Assembly (NCBI GenBank): GCA_949285135.1
Contig: CASDXO010000001.1
Location: forward strand, 1-64,000
DNA: 64,000 nucleotides
From: an uncultured Phascolarctobacterium sp.
GTDB lineage: Bacteria; Bacillota; Negativicutes; Acidaminococcales; Acidaminococcaceae
Reading direction: 5' to 3'
Shown here piece after piece: positions 38,273 to 47,376 of this stretch (its first letter is position 1; every line of letters begins with the position of its first letter). A model generated the notes under the pieces. That model was given only the letters and a program-made list of their open reading frames with translations. It was not told the origin of the DNA and did no database searches. The translations under genes and the position numbers were made by a program.

Positions 38273-39297
38273 TGAAGATTGCAGTAGACGTCATGGGCAC
38301 GGATTACGGCCCGAAAGAGCTTGTTTTGGGAGCTGTTAATGCAGTAAAGGCATTCGGCTGCGAAACGGTGCTTGTAGGTGACGAGACCATTATTAAAAAA
38401 CTGTTGCAGGAATATCATGCAGATAGTGATGAACGCATCAGCATCCGCCATGCGGGAGAAGTTATTGCCATGGATGAACATCCGGCCATAGCGGTAAAAT
38501 CCAAAAAAGATGCTTCCATCGTGGTAGCTGCCAGAATGCTGCGCAATAAGGAATGTGACGCGCTTGTTTCTTCCGGCAGCACAGGCGCGGCTGTGGCTGC
38601 AGCTTTGTTTTGTCTGGGCAGGATTAAAGGTATAGAAAGACCGGCAATCGCAACTCCTATTCCCAGTCTGACAGGCACTACCGTAGTGCTTGACAGCGGC
38701 GCCAAGGTTGACGCCAAGCCTGAGCATATGGTGCAGAGCGCTATTATGGGCAGCGTCTATGCGGAAAAAATGCTGCACATTACCAATCCCAAGGTAGGAC
38801 TTTTGAATATCGGTGAAGAAGAGACTAAGGGTAACGAACAGGCTCTGGCAACATATCCGCTGCTGAAGCAGGCTAAGCAGATAAACTTTATCGGCAATGT
38901 GGAAGGCCGTGATATTAATAAAGGTACCGTAGACGTCGTGGTGTGCGATGGTTTTGTCGGCAATGTCGTATTGAAATTTGCCGAAGGGCTGGCCAGTGCC
39001 ATTATGAAGCTGATTAAGGAAGCCATTTTAAATGGCGGTGTTCTGGCAAAGCTGGGCGGTCTTTTAATCAAACCGGCCATGAAGAAGCTGAAAAAACGTC
39101 TTGACCCGGCTGAATATGGCGGAGCGCTGCTTTTAGGCGTGCGTGCGCCGTTTATTATCTGCCACGGCAGTTCCAAAGCCAAGGCCATTACCAGCGCTAT
39201 CGGTGTGGCCATGGATTTCGTTGAAAAAGATGTTGTGCATATTATCGGTCAGAAAATAGCTGAAGCTCACGAAAGAAATGAGGAAATAAATCAATGA
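38272..39297 (+). CDS. plsX: Phosphate acyltransferase PlsX
   Basis: A 341-residue PlsX that makes acyl phosphate from acyl-ACP, the first step of phosphatidic acid synthesis with PlsY. The opening MKIAVDVMGTDYGPKELV and VSSGSTGAAVA are diagnostic. The start shares its A with the fapR stop, and the end overlaps fabH by 4 bp. Confidence 0.97.
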   Translation: MKIAVDVMGTDYGPKELVLGAVNAVKAFGCETVLVGDETIIKKLLQEYHADSDERISIRHAGEVIAMDEHPAIAVKSKKDASIVVAARMLRNKECDALVSSGSTGAAVAAALFCLGRIKGIERPAIATPIPSLTGTTVVLDSGAKVDAKPEHMVQSAIMGSVYAEKMLHITNPKVGLLNIGEEETKGNEQALATYPLLKQAKQINFIGNVEGRDINKGTVDVVVCDGFVGNVVLKFAEGLASAIMKLIKEAILNGGVLAKLGGLLIKPAMKKLKKRLDPAEYGGALLLGVRAPFIICHGSSKAKAITSAIGVAMDFVEKDVVHIIGQKIAEAHERNEEINQ

Positions 39298-40283
39298 TGA
39301 GATCTGTTGGTATTTTAGGAATAGGTTCTTATGTTCCGGAAAAAGTTTTGACTAATTTTGATTTGGAAAAGATGGTAGATACCAGCGACGAATGGATAAC
39401 GGAACGTACCGGCATCAAACAGCGTCACATTGCCGCTGAGGGCGAGGCTACTTCTGATATGTCGCTGAAGGCAGCAGAAAGAGCTCTGGCTGATGCAGGC
39501 GTTTCTCCCGAGGAAATTGACCTGGTAATCGTGGCTACTGCTTCTCCTGACCATGCTTTCCCGTCTACTGCCTGCCTTATTCAGGACAGGATTGGGGCAA
39601 AAAATGCAGCTGCATTTGACCTTTCCGCAGGCTGCAGCGGCTTTGTTTACAGTCTCGGCGTTGCCAGCCAGATGGTTAAGACCGGTTTGTACAACAAGGC
39701 GCTGATTATCGGTGCGGAAACACTTTCCCGCATTATGAACTGGAAAGACCGCAACACCTGCGTATTATTTGGCGACGGTGCCGGTGCAGCTGTTATCGGT
39801 GTTGTTGAAGACGGACTGGGCGTATTGGGTATTGACCTTGGTTCCGACGGCAGCGGCGGTAAATACCTGTTCCAGCCTGCGGGCGGCAGCCGTAAACCGG
39901 CCAGCCCGGAAACCGTGGCAAATAGTGAGCATACCATCCATATGAATGGTCCGGAAGTGTTCAAGTTTGCTATCCAGACTATGGGTAAAACTGCCAAACG
40001 TGCTTTGGCAAATGCCGGCATGAAACCGGAAGAACTGGATCTTCTGGTGCCCCATCAGGCTAATATGCGCATTATCACTTCTGCAGCTAAACGTCTGAAG
40101 GCTCCTATGGAAAAGGTATGGGTTAATGTGGATAAATATGCCAATACCTCTGCTGCTTCCATACCTATCGCTCTGTGCGAAGCACAGCAGGCAGGTGCGC
40201 TCAAAAAAGGCGATAACGTCCTGCTGGTAGGCTTCGGCGCAGGTCTGACCTGGGCAGCTATCGTTTTAAAATGGAGTAAATAA
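39294..40283 (+). CDS. fabH: 3-oxoacyl-ACP synthase III
   Basis: A 329-residue FabH condensing acetyl-CoA with malonyl-ACP to start fatty-acid synthesis. The Cys-His-Asn triad is visible in FDLSAGCSGFVYSL, LLVPHQANMRI and KYANTSAASIP. ATG 39294 overlaps the plsX stop; ATG 39297 is equally possible. Confidence 0.97.
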   Translation: MMRSVGILGIGSYVPEKVLTNFDLEKMVDTSDEWITERTGIKQRHIAAEGEATSDMSLKAAERALADAGVSPEEIDLVIVATASPDHAFPSTACLIQDRIGAKNAAAFDLSAGCSGFVYSLGVASQMVKTGLYNKALIIGAETLSRIMNWKDRNTCVLFGDGAGAAVIGVVEDGLGVLGIDLGSDGSGGKYLFQPAGGSRKPASPETVANSEHTIHMNGPEVFKFAIQTMGKTAKRALANAGMKPEELDLLVPHQANMRIITSAAKRLKAPMEKVWVNVDKYANTSAASIPIALCEAQQAGALKKGDNVLLVGFGAGLTWAAIVLKWSK

Positions 40284-40326
40284 TCTTTAGTGTGTGATAA
40301 AATCTTGCTAAGTGGAGGCGATTTCA

Positions 40327-41274
40327 ATGAGTAAAGTTGCTTTTGTATTTCCGGGACAGGGTTCCCAGACCGTAGGTATGTGCAAAGCTTTCTACGATCA
40401 GTATCCTGTTGCCAAACGTGTTTTTGAAGAAGCTGACGAAGCTCTCGGCTTTTCTATTACCAAAATGTGTTTTGAAGGTCCTGAAGACCAGCTGCGTCTG
40501 ACCTACAATACTCAGCCGGCTATTCTGACTGCCAGCACTGCCTGTGCTGCTGTTCTCAGAGAACATGGCGTGAGCTGCGATGTTGCTGCCGGCCATAGTC
40601 TGGGCGAATATTCCGCGCTGGTTAACGCAGGTGCACTGGCTTTTGCTGATGCTGTACGCATTGTACGCAAACGCGGCCAGTTCATGCAGGAAGCTGTTCC
40701 TGTAGGCGAAGGCAGCATGGCTGCCGTACTGGGCCTGGAAAGCGAGCAGATTGTAGAAATCTGCCGCAGTGTGGAAGCTGAAAGCGGTGAAGCTGTGCAG
40801 GCAGTTAACTTTAACTGCCCCGGCCAGGTAGTAATTGCAGGCGCTGTCGGTGCTGTCAACAAAGCTATTGAAGCTCTGAAAGCAGCCGGTGCCAAACGCG
40901 CTATCCTGCTGCCCGTAAGTGCTCCTTTCCACAGCACTCTGATGCAGCCGGCTTCTGAGCGTCTTGCTGAAGTGCTGGCTCCTATCAATATCAGCGATGC
41001 GCAAATTCCTGTAGTTGCCAACGTAACTGCTCAGGAAGTTACCAGCGGTGCACAAATTAAAGAACTGCTTGTTAAACAGGCTGCAATGCCCGTACTTTGG
41101 GAAACTTCCGTACGCAATATGGTTGCAGGCGGTGTAGATACTTTTGTTGAAGTTGGCCCCGGTAAGGTACTGACCGGCTTCACCAAAAAGATTGCCAAAG
41201 GCTTGCCTGCACTGAACGTGGAAGATCCTGAAAGTCTGGAAAAAACTCTTGCACAATTACAGGGGGACAAATAA
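40327..41274 (+). CDS. fabD: Malonyl-CoA:ACP transacylase
   Basis: A 315-residue FabD that loads malonyl groups on acyl carrier protein. The nucleophile motif [10 protein letters not shown] and the opening FVFPGQGSQ are intact. I use ATG 40327 after GGAGG; an upstream in-frame ATG at 40312 overlaps the ribosome site. It lies one base from fabG. Confidence 0.97.
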   Translation: MSKVAFVFPGQGSQTVGMCKAFYDQYPVAKRVFEEADEALGFSITKMCFEGPEDQLRLTYNTQPAILTASTACAAVLREHGVSCDVAAGHSLGEYSALVNAGALAFADAVRIVRKRGQFMQEAVPVGEGSMAAVLGLESEQIVEICRSVEAESGEAVQAVNFNCPGQVVIAGAVGAVNKAIEALKAAGAKRAILLPVSAPFHSTLMQPASERLAEVLAPINISDAQIPVVANVTAQEVTSGAQIKELLVKQAAMPVLWETSVRNMVAGGVDTFVEVGPGKVLTGFTKKIAKGLPALNVEDPESLEKTLAQLQGDK

Positions 41275-41275
41275 A

Positions 41276-42019
41276 ATGAGATTAGAAGGCAAAAAAGCTC
41301 TTGTAACCGGCGCTTCCCGCGGTATCGGTCGTGCTATTGCCCTGGCTCTTGCAGCCGAAGGTGCAGATGTAGCTGTTAACTATGCTGGCAGCGAAGCTGC
41401 AGCGAGAGAGGTTGCTGCTGAAATCGAAGCTATGGGTCGTAAGGCTGTTGTAATCCAGGCAGATATTTCTTCCCATGAAGCAAGCACTGCCATGATTGAT
41501 GAAGTGGTGAAGGAATTCGGCCGCATCGACATTCTTGTCAACAATGCCGGCATTACCCGCGATGGTCTTTTAATGCGTATGAAGGAAGCAGACTGGGATG
41601 CAGTTCTGACAACTAACCTGAAAGGGGTTTTCAACTGCACCAAAGCTGCGGTAAAATATATGATGAAACAAAAATCCGGACGTATTGTCAGCATCAGTTC
41701 TGTTGTAGGTCTGATGGGCAATGCCGGTCAGGCTAACTACGCTGCTGCGAAAGCCGGTGTAATCGGCTTTACCAAGGCCGTAGCCAAAGAAGTTGCTGCC
41801 CGCGGCATCAATGTTAATGCCGTTGCACCTGGCTTTATCAAAACCGATATGACCAGCGTGCTTTCTGAAAAAGTAGTTGAAAACCTGGTGGCAGGCATCC
41901 CGCTGAACCGCCTGGGTGAGACTGAGGATATTGCCAGGGCTGTCTTGTTCCTTGTGAGCGATGACGCCAATTATATAACCGGACAGACTTTACATGTTGA
42001 CGGTGGTATGGTAATGTAA
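41276..42019 (+). CDS. fabG: 3-oxoacyl-ACP reductase
   Basis: A 247-residue short-chain dehydrogenase FabG reducing 3-oxoacyl-ACP with NADPH. The cofactor motif [13 protein letters not shown], the Ser in SISSVVG, and the catalytic YxxxK in NYAAAKAG are present. ATG 41276 follows the fabD stop by one base. An upstream start at 41249 would lie inside fabD. Confidence 0.97.
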   Translation: MRLEGKKALVTGASRGIGRAIALALAAEGADVAVNYAGSEAAAREVAAEIEAMGRKAVVIQADISSHEASTAMIDEVVKEFGRIDILVNNAGITRDGLLMRMKEADWDAVLTTNLKGVFNCTKAAVKYMMKQKSGRIVSISSVVGLMGNAGQANYAAAKAGVIGFTKAVAKEVAARGINVNAVAPGFIKTDMTSVLSEKVVENLVAGIPLNRLGETEDIARAVLFLVSDDANYITGQTLHVDGGMVM

Positions 42020-42061
42020 TAATGCAGCATGCAATTAATTCTTGGAAGGAGGTGAATCGTG

Positions 42062-42292
42062 ATGAGCACTTTCGAAAAAGTAAGAGATATTACTGTTGAA
42101 CAATTGAGCGTTGACGCTGACGAAGTAAAGATGGAATCCGCTTTCATCGATGACCTCGGTGCGGACTCTCTGGATATTGTTGAACTGATCATGGCTTTTG
42201 AAGAAGAATTCGGCGTTGAAATTCCTGATGAAAAAGCTGAAAAAATCCGTACAGTTGCTGATGCAGTTAAACTGTTGGACGAAGAAAAATAA
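42062..42292 (+). CDS. acpP: Acyl carrier protein
   Basis: A 76-residue acidic acyl carrier protein. The phosphopantetheine serine lies in [12 protein letters not shown] strong AAGGAGGTG precedes both GTG 42059 and ATG 42062; ATG is preferred for spacing. A 9-bp hairpin without a T run follows, which may protect the abundant acpP message. Confidence 0.97.
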   Translation: MSTFEKVRDITVEQLSVDADEVKMESAFIDDLGADSLDIVELIMAFEEEFGVEIPDEKAEKIRTVADAVKLLDEEK

Positions 42293-42315
42293 GACAATAA
42301 GCTTTACATGCTTTA

Positions 42316-42337
42316 CGGAGAGCCTGCGGGCTCTCCG
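42316..42337 (+). other. GC-rich stem-loop between acpP and fabK-like gene
   Basis: CGGAGAGCC (42316-42324) pairs with GGCTCTCCG (42329-42337), 9 bp, 4-nt loop, no T run. It is probably a message stabiliser or partial attenuator rather than a terminator. Confidence 0.5.
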
Positions 42338-42373
42338 GCAAAAGCTGCTGTATGGTCCTGAAATGGGGGATAT

Positions 42374-43327
42374 TTGTTGAAATTACCAGTGCTGAAAATC
42401 GGCAAGCTTGTTGCTGAAATGCCGATAGTACAAGGAGGTATGGCTATCAGGCTGTCCACTGCACGGCTGGCTGCTGCCGTGGCAAATGAGGGAGGCATAG
42501 GATTGATTGCTGCTTCCGGAATGGAATTCGACGAGCTGCGCAAGGAAATCCGTCTGGCCAGAAAACTGACCGGCGGGAAGGGCATTATCGGCATCAATGC
42601 CATGGTTGCAGCCAGAGAATTTTTAGGCCTGATTACTACTGCCGCACAAGAGAAAATTGATGTGATAGTTGCCGGCGCCGGTTTTTCAAGAGATATTTTC
42701 GCCGTCGGACGCGAATACGGCGTTGAAATTGTGCCGATCGTTTCATCTGTAAAACTGGCTAAAATATCGGAAAAACTGGGAGCATCCGCAATCGTTGTTG
42801 AAGGAACCGAAGCTGGCGGCCATCTTGGTACGCAGCAGTCCATTAAGGAAATCCTGCCGGAAATCGTCAAAGCAGTAAAGATACCTGTTATTGCTGCCGG
42901 CGGTGCTATTGACGGCAATGATGTAGCCGAGCTGCTGAAGCTTGGTGCAAGCGGCGTGCAGATGGGCAGTCGCTTTGCTGCCAGTGAGGAATCTAACGGT
43001 GCACCGGCACTGAAGGAATTCTATCTGAAAATGAAAAAAGAAGACGTTGTGCAGATTGACAGCCCTGTAGGTTATAAAGGCAGAGCTATCAGGAATCCCT
43101 TTGCGCAGCTGTCTTTGGAAAATAAGGCTCCGAAGCCGACCGTGTGCGATGCCTGCTTAAAGCACTGCACGCACAGCTTCTGCATTATCCGTGCGCTCAC
43201 TCGCGCTCAGCAGGGTGATGTGGAAACAGGTCTGGTATTTACCGGGGCAAATATGTGGAAAATCAAGGAAATTTTGCCAGTTAAGGAAATTTTCAGAAGA
43301 TTGAAAGCAGATATAGAAAAAATTTAA
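42374..43327 (+). CDS. fabK: FabK-like flavin enoyl-ACP reductase / nitronate monooxygenase family
   Basis: A 317-residue FMN TIM-barrel protein. The motifs PIVQGGMA near the start, EGTEAGGHLG in the centre and PVIAAGG...GVQMGSRF toward the end are shared by FabK (enoyl-ACP reductase II) and nitronate monooxygenases. Its place between acpP and fabF argues for enoyl reduction; no fabI, fabL or fabV is seen. A C-terminal cysteine cluster, Cys258, Cys261, Cys265 and Cys270, is not part of standard FabK and may bind iron-sulfur or zinc. Start is TTG 42374. Confidence 0.8.
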   Translation: MLKLPVLKIGKLVAEMPIVQGGMAIRLSTARLAAAVANEGGIGLIAASGMEFDELRKEIRLARKLTGGKGIIGINAMVAAREFLGLITTAAQEKIDVIVAGAGFSRDIFAVGREYGVEIVPIVSSVKLAKISEKLGASAIVVEGTEAGGHLGTQQSIKEILPEIVKAVKIPVIAAGGAIDGNDVAELLKLGASGVQMGSRFAASEESNGAPALKEFYLKMKKEDVVQIDSPVGYKGRAIRNPFAQLSLENKAPKPTVCDACLKHCTHSFCIIRALTRAQQGDVETGLVFTGANMWKIKEILPVKEIFRRLKADIEKI

Positions 43328-43344
43328 TTTCGAGGTGAATCATT

Positions 43345-44595
43345 TTGAGTAAAAGAAGAGTTGTAGTAACAGGCGTTGGCCCGATTACCCCTATCGGTAC
43401 AGGTAAGGAAACTTTCTGGGAAAATCTGATTGCCGGTAAATCCGGTATCGGTACTATTACCCAGTTTGATGCTACTGATTTCAGTGTAAGAATCGCTGCG
43501 GAAGTAAAAGATTTTGATTTTAATGACTATGGCGATAAAAAAGAAGGCAAACGCATGGACCGCGTTACCCAGTTTGCTGTTGCAGCTTCTAAAATGGCTC
43601 TGGAAGATTCCAAGCTGGATCTGGAAAAAATCGACCCGGTTCGCTGCGGTGTCTGCGTAGGTACAGGTATCGGCGGCATCCATACTTTCCTGGAACAATC
43701 TCTGAAATATAGTGATAAAGGCCCCGGCAAGATCAGTCCGTTCTTTATCCCCATGGAGATTCCGAACATGCCTGCCGGCCAGATCGGTATTGCTTACGGC
43801 TTCAAAGGCCCCAACACTGCAATAGTAACTGCCTGCGCTACCGGTACTAACTGCATCGGCGACGCTTTCCGTACCATTCAGTACGGTGATGCTGACGTAA
43901 TGCTGGCAGGCGGTACCGAAGCTGCTATTTCTCCTATCGCTGTTGCAGGCTTTGCTAATATGAAGGCTCTTTCTACCAACAACGAGCATCCGGAAGAAGC
44001 TTCCTGCCCGTTTGATAAAAAACGTGACGGTTTTGTAATGGGCGAAGGTGCCGGCGTACTGGTACTGGAAGAACTGGAACATGCTAAAGCACGCGGCGCT
44101 CATATCTATGCCGAACTGGTGGGCTATGGCCTGAACTGCGATGCATACCACATTACAGCTCCTGATCCGAGCGGCGAGATGGCAGCACTGTGCTTTGAAG
44201 CAGCACTTAAAGATGCAGGCATGAAACCGGAAGAACTTGACTATGTCAACGCTCACGGTACTTCTACTCATCTTAACGACCTGGGTGAAACCATCGCTAT
44301 CAAGAAAGTATTTGGCGAACATGCTTATAAAATGGCAATCAGCTCCAATAAATCCATGATTGGCCATCTGCTGGGTGCAGCTGGCGGTGTAGAAGCTATT
44401 GCTTCCGTATTGACCATCGAAAACGGCGTAATTCCTCCGACCATCAACTATCGCGATCCTGACACTGAAGAAGAGCTGGATCTGGACTATGTTCCTAATG
44501 TAGCCCGTAAAGCGGAAGTAAAAACTGCTTTGAGCAACAACTTGGGCTTTGGTGGTCATAACGCCTGCATTATCTTCAAAAAATACGAAGATTAA
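43345..44595 (+). CDS. fabF: 3-oxoacyl-ACP synthase II
   Basis: A 416-residue FabF that elongates acyl chains. The active cysteine is in [10 protein letters not shown], and the two histidines are in [12 protein letters not shown] and [18 protein letters not shown] 43345 is the start, after GAGGTG with 9 bases between; no nearby ATG competes. It follows the FabK-like gene by 17 bp and precedes rnc. Confidence 0.97.
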   Translation: MSKRRVVVTGVGPITPIGTGKETFWENLIAGKSGIGTITQFDATDFSVRIAAEVKDFDFNDYGDKKEGKRMDRVTQFAVAASKMALEDSKLDLEKIDPVRCGVCVGTGIGGIHTFLEQSLKYSDKGPGKISPFFIPMEIPNMPAGQIGIAYGFKGPNTAIVTACATGTNCIGDAFRTIQYGDADVMLAGGTEAAISPIAVAGFANMKALSTNNEHPEEASCPFDKKRDGFVMGEGAGVLVLEELEHAKARGAHIYAELVGYGLNCDAYHITAPDPSGEMAALCFEAALKDAGMKPEELDYVNAHGTSTHLNDLGETIAIKKVFGEHAYKMAISSNKSMIGHLLGAAGGVEAIASVLTIENGVIPPTINYRDPDTEEELDLDYVPNVARKAEVKTALSNNLGFGGHNACIIFKKYED

Positions 44596-44612
44596 GAAAC
44601 GGGTAGATAAAA

Positions 44613-45344
44613 ATGCAAAAAAAACGTACACAGCAGCTGCAGAGCTTCTGCAGCTGGCTGGGTATTGAAATGCAGGATCTGTCTCTGCTTGATATGGCGC
44701 TGACTCATACATCCTATGCACATGAAGCAAAAGCTTTACCCAGACCGCAGCATAATGAGCGGATTGAATTTCTGGGTGATTCTGTTTTGAGTGTTATTGT
44801 CAGTACTTATATGTATAATAATTTTCCTGAGCTGAACGAAGGACAGCTGACTAAACTGCGTGCTCATCTGGTATGTGAAGCATCACTGTTTGAATATGCC
44901 AGAAAGATAAAGCTGGGAGATTTCCTGCTTTTGGGCAAAGGCGAGGAGCTGAGCGGCGGACGCGAGCGGCCGTCATTATTGGCTGACGCTTTTGAATCCG
45001 TACTGGGAGCCTATTATCTTGATCAGGGTTTTGCCAGGGCGCAGAGCTTTCTGCTGGATATGATGCGCAGTGAGATAGATTATATCTGTACGCACGGTAT
45101 CTGCAGCGATTATAAGACGCGTCTGCAGGAATATCTGCAGCAGGACGGCGATGTCGATATAACCTATCGACTGACAGGCAGCAGCGGCCCGGAGCATAAC
45201 AAGGTATTTTCTTCCGAGGTTTTGCTGCAGGGCAAGGTTATCGGCAGCGGTGACGGCAGAACCAAAAAGGATGCCGAACAGCATGCAGCCAGAAATGCTC
45301 TGGAAAGAATGGACGTTCCTCTGTGTAAAAACTTTATAGTTTAA
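44613..45344 (+). CDS. rnc: Ribonuclease III
   Basis: A 243-residue RNase III cutting double-stranded RNA in rRNA and mRNA maturation. The catalytic signature NERIEFLGDSVLS is at about residues 49-61, and a double-stranded RNA-binding domain fills the last 70 residues (YKTRLQEYLQQ to KKDAEQHAARNALE). It is the last gene of the fab operon, a common Firmicute arrangement. Confidence 0.97.
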   Translation: MQKKRTQQLQSFCSWLGIEMQDLSLLDMALTHTSYAHEAKALPRPQHNERIEFLGDSVLSVIVSTYMYNNFPELNEGQLTKLRAHLVCEASLFEYARKIKLGDFLLLGKGEELSGGRERPSLLADAFESVLGAYYLDQGFARAQSFLLDMMRSEIDYICTHGICSDYKTRLQEYLQQDGDVDITYRLTGSSGPEHNKVFSSEVLLQGKVIGSGDGRTKKDAEQHAARNALERMDVPLCKNFIV

Positions 45345-45346
45345 AT

Positions 45347-45381
45347 AAAAAAGCAGCTTTACGAAAAGTAAAGCTGCTTTT
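45347..45381. terminator. Bidirectional terminator
   Basis: AAAAAAGCAGCTTTAC-GAAA-GTAAAGCTGCTTTTTTTA between convergent rnc and DUF4127 genes. Confidence 0.93.
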
Positions 45382-45382
45382 T

Positions 45383-46954
45383 TTATTTCTTATTGCTGTA
45401 AACTTTTACATCAACCTCAAATAAACGATGCCAGGGGAAGCTGATGCTAAAATCAGTGTTGCGGGTAAAACTGTATTTATTGGCCAGCTGGGTGCAATCA
45501 GAAGTAACTACTTTTAAAATGGGTTTTTCGCCAGGGCCGAGGTCATATTTAAGGTCTTCACGGCTGTGTTTTTCCAGCAGGTCGGAAATACGCCGTCTGG
45601 CATTACTCTGGTAGAACCAGTCGTCAATCAGACGCTGGCGCAGAAGGGTATCGATATTTTTTTCTGTCATGGAAGCAGCCAGCAGGCCCTGAGAAACAGC
45701 ATAGCCAACAGTATTGTCGGCGGTATTCCAGCCGTTATATGCGGCAAGGCGTTCCAGCTGTCCTGATTTTGCCAGCAGATCCATAAAGCCGTTATCGGCA
45801 CCGTTGGAATAGCTGACATCAGCCAGAGAAACTCTGGCTCCGCCATCAAGTACATTTTGCAGACTGCGGACAAAATTTTTGTTATCTATGGATGCAAAAA
45901 ACTGATTGGAGTCTGCCGTGGAATCCTGCATAATGCCGTTAGGAGGCGTATTAAGCGCCAAAACAAGATCGGCATCAGCCAGAGTGGAGGCTACTTTGGC
46001 GCCGGCAGCGTTAATCTGCTGCGGTACGGAATCCTGCAGACGTTCATCGCTGTACTGGGGCAGCGTAGCAGGTCCGGCACCGCCGCTGTAAAGGGGATAA
46101 ACGGCAGGCGTAATACCATGGGCTTCGTTATAGGCCCTAGTTAAAAGCAGCAGCCCCAGCTGGTCAACGCCGGGCAGGATTTGGAAAATGCCGTGATCCA
46201 TGTTGAACGTACGGAAACTTATTTTGCGGGCTTCCATATGCGTGGCAGATAAAGGCGCGTTATCATCCTTGCCGATAGCCAGATAATGGAAGCGCCCGTT
46301 GTTGGACATGGCTGTCAGTTCGTAGTTAATATCCAGATTTTTTTTGCGTCGTTCCAGCCAGTCGCCCAGATCAGCCTGGTGCAGATTGCGCTCCAGTGCC
46401 TGTTTGGTAAGCTGTTCTGACAAAGGCAGCGTCTTGCTGTCGCTTTTGTCCAGCAGCTGACTGTAGGCGAAGATGGCGGGGCCGACCTCACTGTAATAAG
46501 GTGGCTCGACACGTCCGAAGCTGGCACGGGGTGTGCGCATGATGGTAGAAAAGACATAGAGCTTGATAGGCAGTCTGTGCTGCAGCTCGTTTAAGCGTTC
46601 AAGCCGCGCAGTTAATACTTCTTTGGGAATATTGTGGGTGCGGGAGGCGACCAGTCCGCCGTAGATAAGGCTGTCCGTACTGATGACGGCAGCATCGGCT
46701 TTGGGGGCCTTGTTCTGCAGCCAGTCCCAGATTGCTTCCGGATCACCGTTATTATCATTGCCGGCAATAAATTTTTCCGGCGGCATGATGATTTTACAGT
46801 CAGCTGCTTCCATGGTCTCCTGTACATAGTCGTAGCAGACAGGACGGTTATCCAGAGGTATGTAGATAATATTGAGGCGCTTTGCCTGAGCAGGTATTGT
46901 CCAGAGACAGAAGGCGGCGCTGAGGCAGGCAATTAAACTTAGTTTACGGGACAT
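45383..46954 (-). CDS. DUF4127 exported protein (paralogue B)
   Basis: A 523-residue DUF4127 protein with a good signal peptide (cleavage after residue 24, AQA|KR). It matches paralogue A along its length: IPLDNRPVC at the start, STDSLIYGGLVASR, IGKDDNAP, PGVDQLGLLLL, AYNGWNTADNT, and the ending PWHRLFEVDVK. Family function is unknown; the spacing of the Asp, Arg, His and Asn blocks suggests an extracytoplasmic enzyme. It is monocistronic, convergent with rnc and divergent from thrS. Confidence 0.85.
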   Translation of the reverse strand: MSRKLSLIACLSAAFCLWTIPAQAKRLNIIYIPLDNRPVCYDYVQETMEAADCKIIMPPEKFIAGNDNNGDPEAIWDWLQNKAPKADAAVISTDSLIYGGLVASRTHNIPKEVLTARLERLNELQHRLPIKLYVFSTIMRTPRASFGRVEPPYYSEVGPAIFAYSQLLDKSDSKTLPLSEQLTKQALERNLHQADLGDWLERRKKNLDINYELTAMSNNGRFHYLAIGKDDNAPLSATHMEARKISFRTFNMDHGIFQILPGVDQLGLLLLTRAYNEAHGITPAVYPLYSGGAGPATLPQYSDERLQDSVPQQINAAGAKVASTLADADLVLALNTPPNGIMQDSTADSNQFFASIDNKNFVRSLQNVLDGGARVSLADVSYSNGADNGFMDLLAKSGQLERLAAYNGWNTADNTVGYAVSQGLLAASMTEKNIDTLLRQRLIDDWFYQSNARRRISDLLEKHSREDLKYDLGPGEKPILKVVTSDCTQLANKYSFTRNTDFSISFPWHRLFEVDVKVYSNKK

Positions 46955-47073
46955 TATGTTTTCCTTTATGTTTGTATGAAAATATTTTAAAACATTAAAT
47001 TATTTTAGATGAACACATATTTTAATTACCATTATACTAAAAAGAATTATATTTTTCCAGTATTATGTCAGTA

Positions 47074-47101
47074 TTGACAAGCGGCGGTGTTGTGCTATAA
47101 T
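47074..47101 (+). promoter_or_regulatory. thrS promoter
   Basis: TTGACA (47074-47079), 16-bp spacer, extended -10 TGC-TATAAT (47096-47101). Confidence 0.85.
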
Positions 47102-47107
47102 AAATTA

Positions 47108-47357
47108 GTAATTGAAAATAATTATCAGTAATGCGAAGGACGCGTTACCGTATCATCCGTACAGAAAATACTGCCAAGGCTGAGAGCAGTATGGTAAAGC
47201 GGTAAACTGAACCACCTTCAAACTGAGTTGCGGAAAGCACAGCAAGTATGCAGCTCCGTCTGCCGGCGTTAACGGTACCGAGTGGGCTCAGATGATGAGT
47301 CAATCAGGGTGGAACCGCGGAAGAACTCCGTCCCTTTGAGAGGGATTGGGGTTTATT
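47108..47357 (+). promoter_or_regulatory. T-box leader of thrS
   Basis: About 250 nt with the T-box core AGGGTGGAACCGCGG (47306-47320), followed by the terminator AACTCCGTCCCT/AGGGATTGGGGTT (47324-47355). A candidate threonine specifier ACC lies at 47211-47213 in the phrase CTGAACCACC. Uncharged tRNA-Thr would stabilise the antiterminator. It accounts for most of the 422-bp gap before thrS. Confidence 0.92.
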
Positions 47358-47376
47358 TTATTTTAGGAGGAAGATT

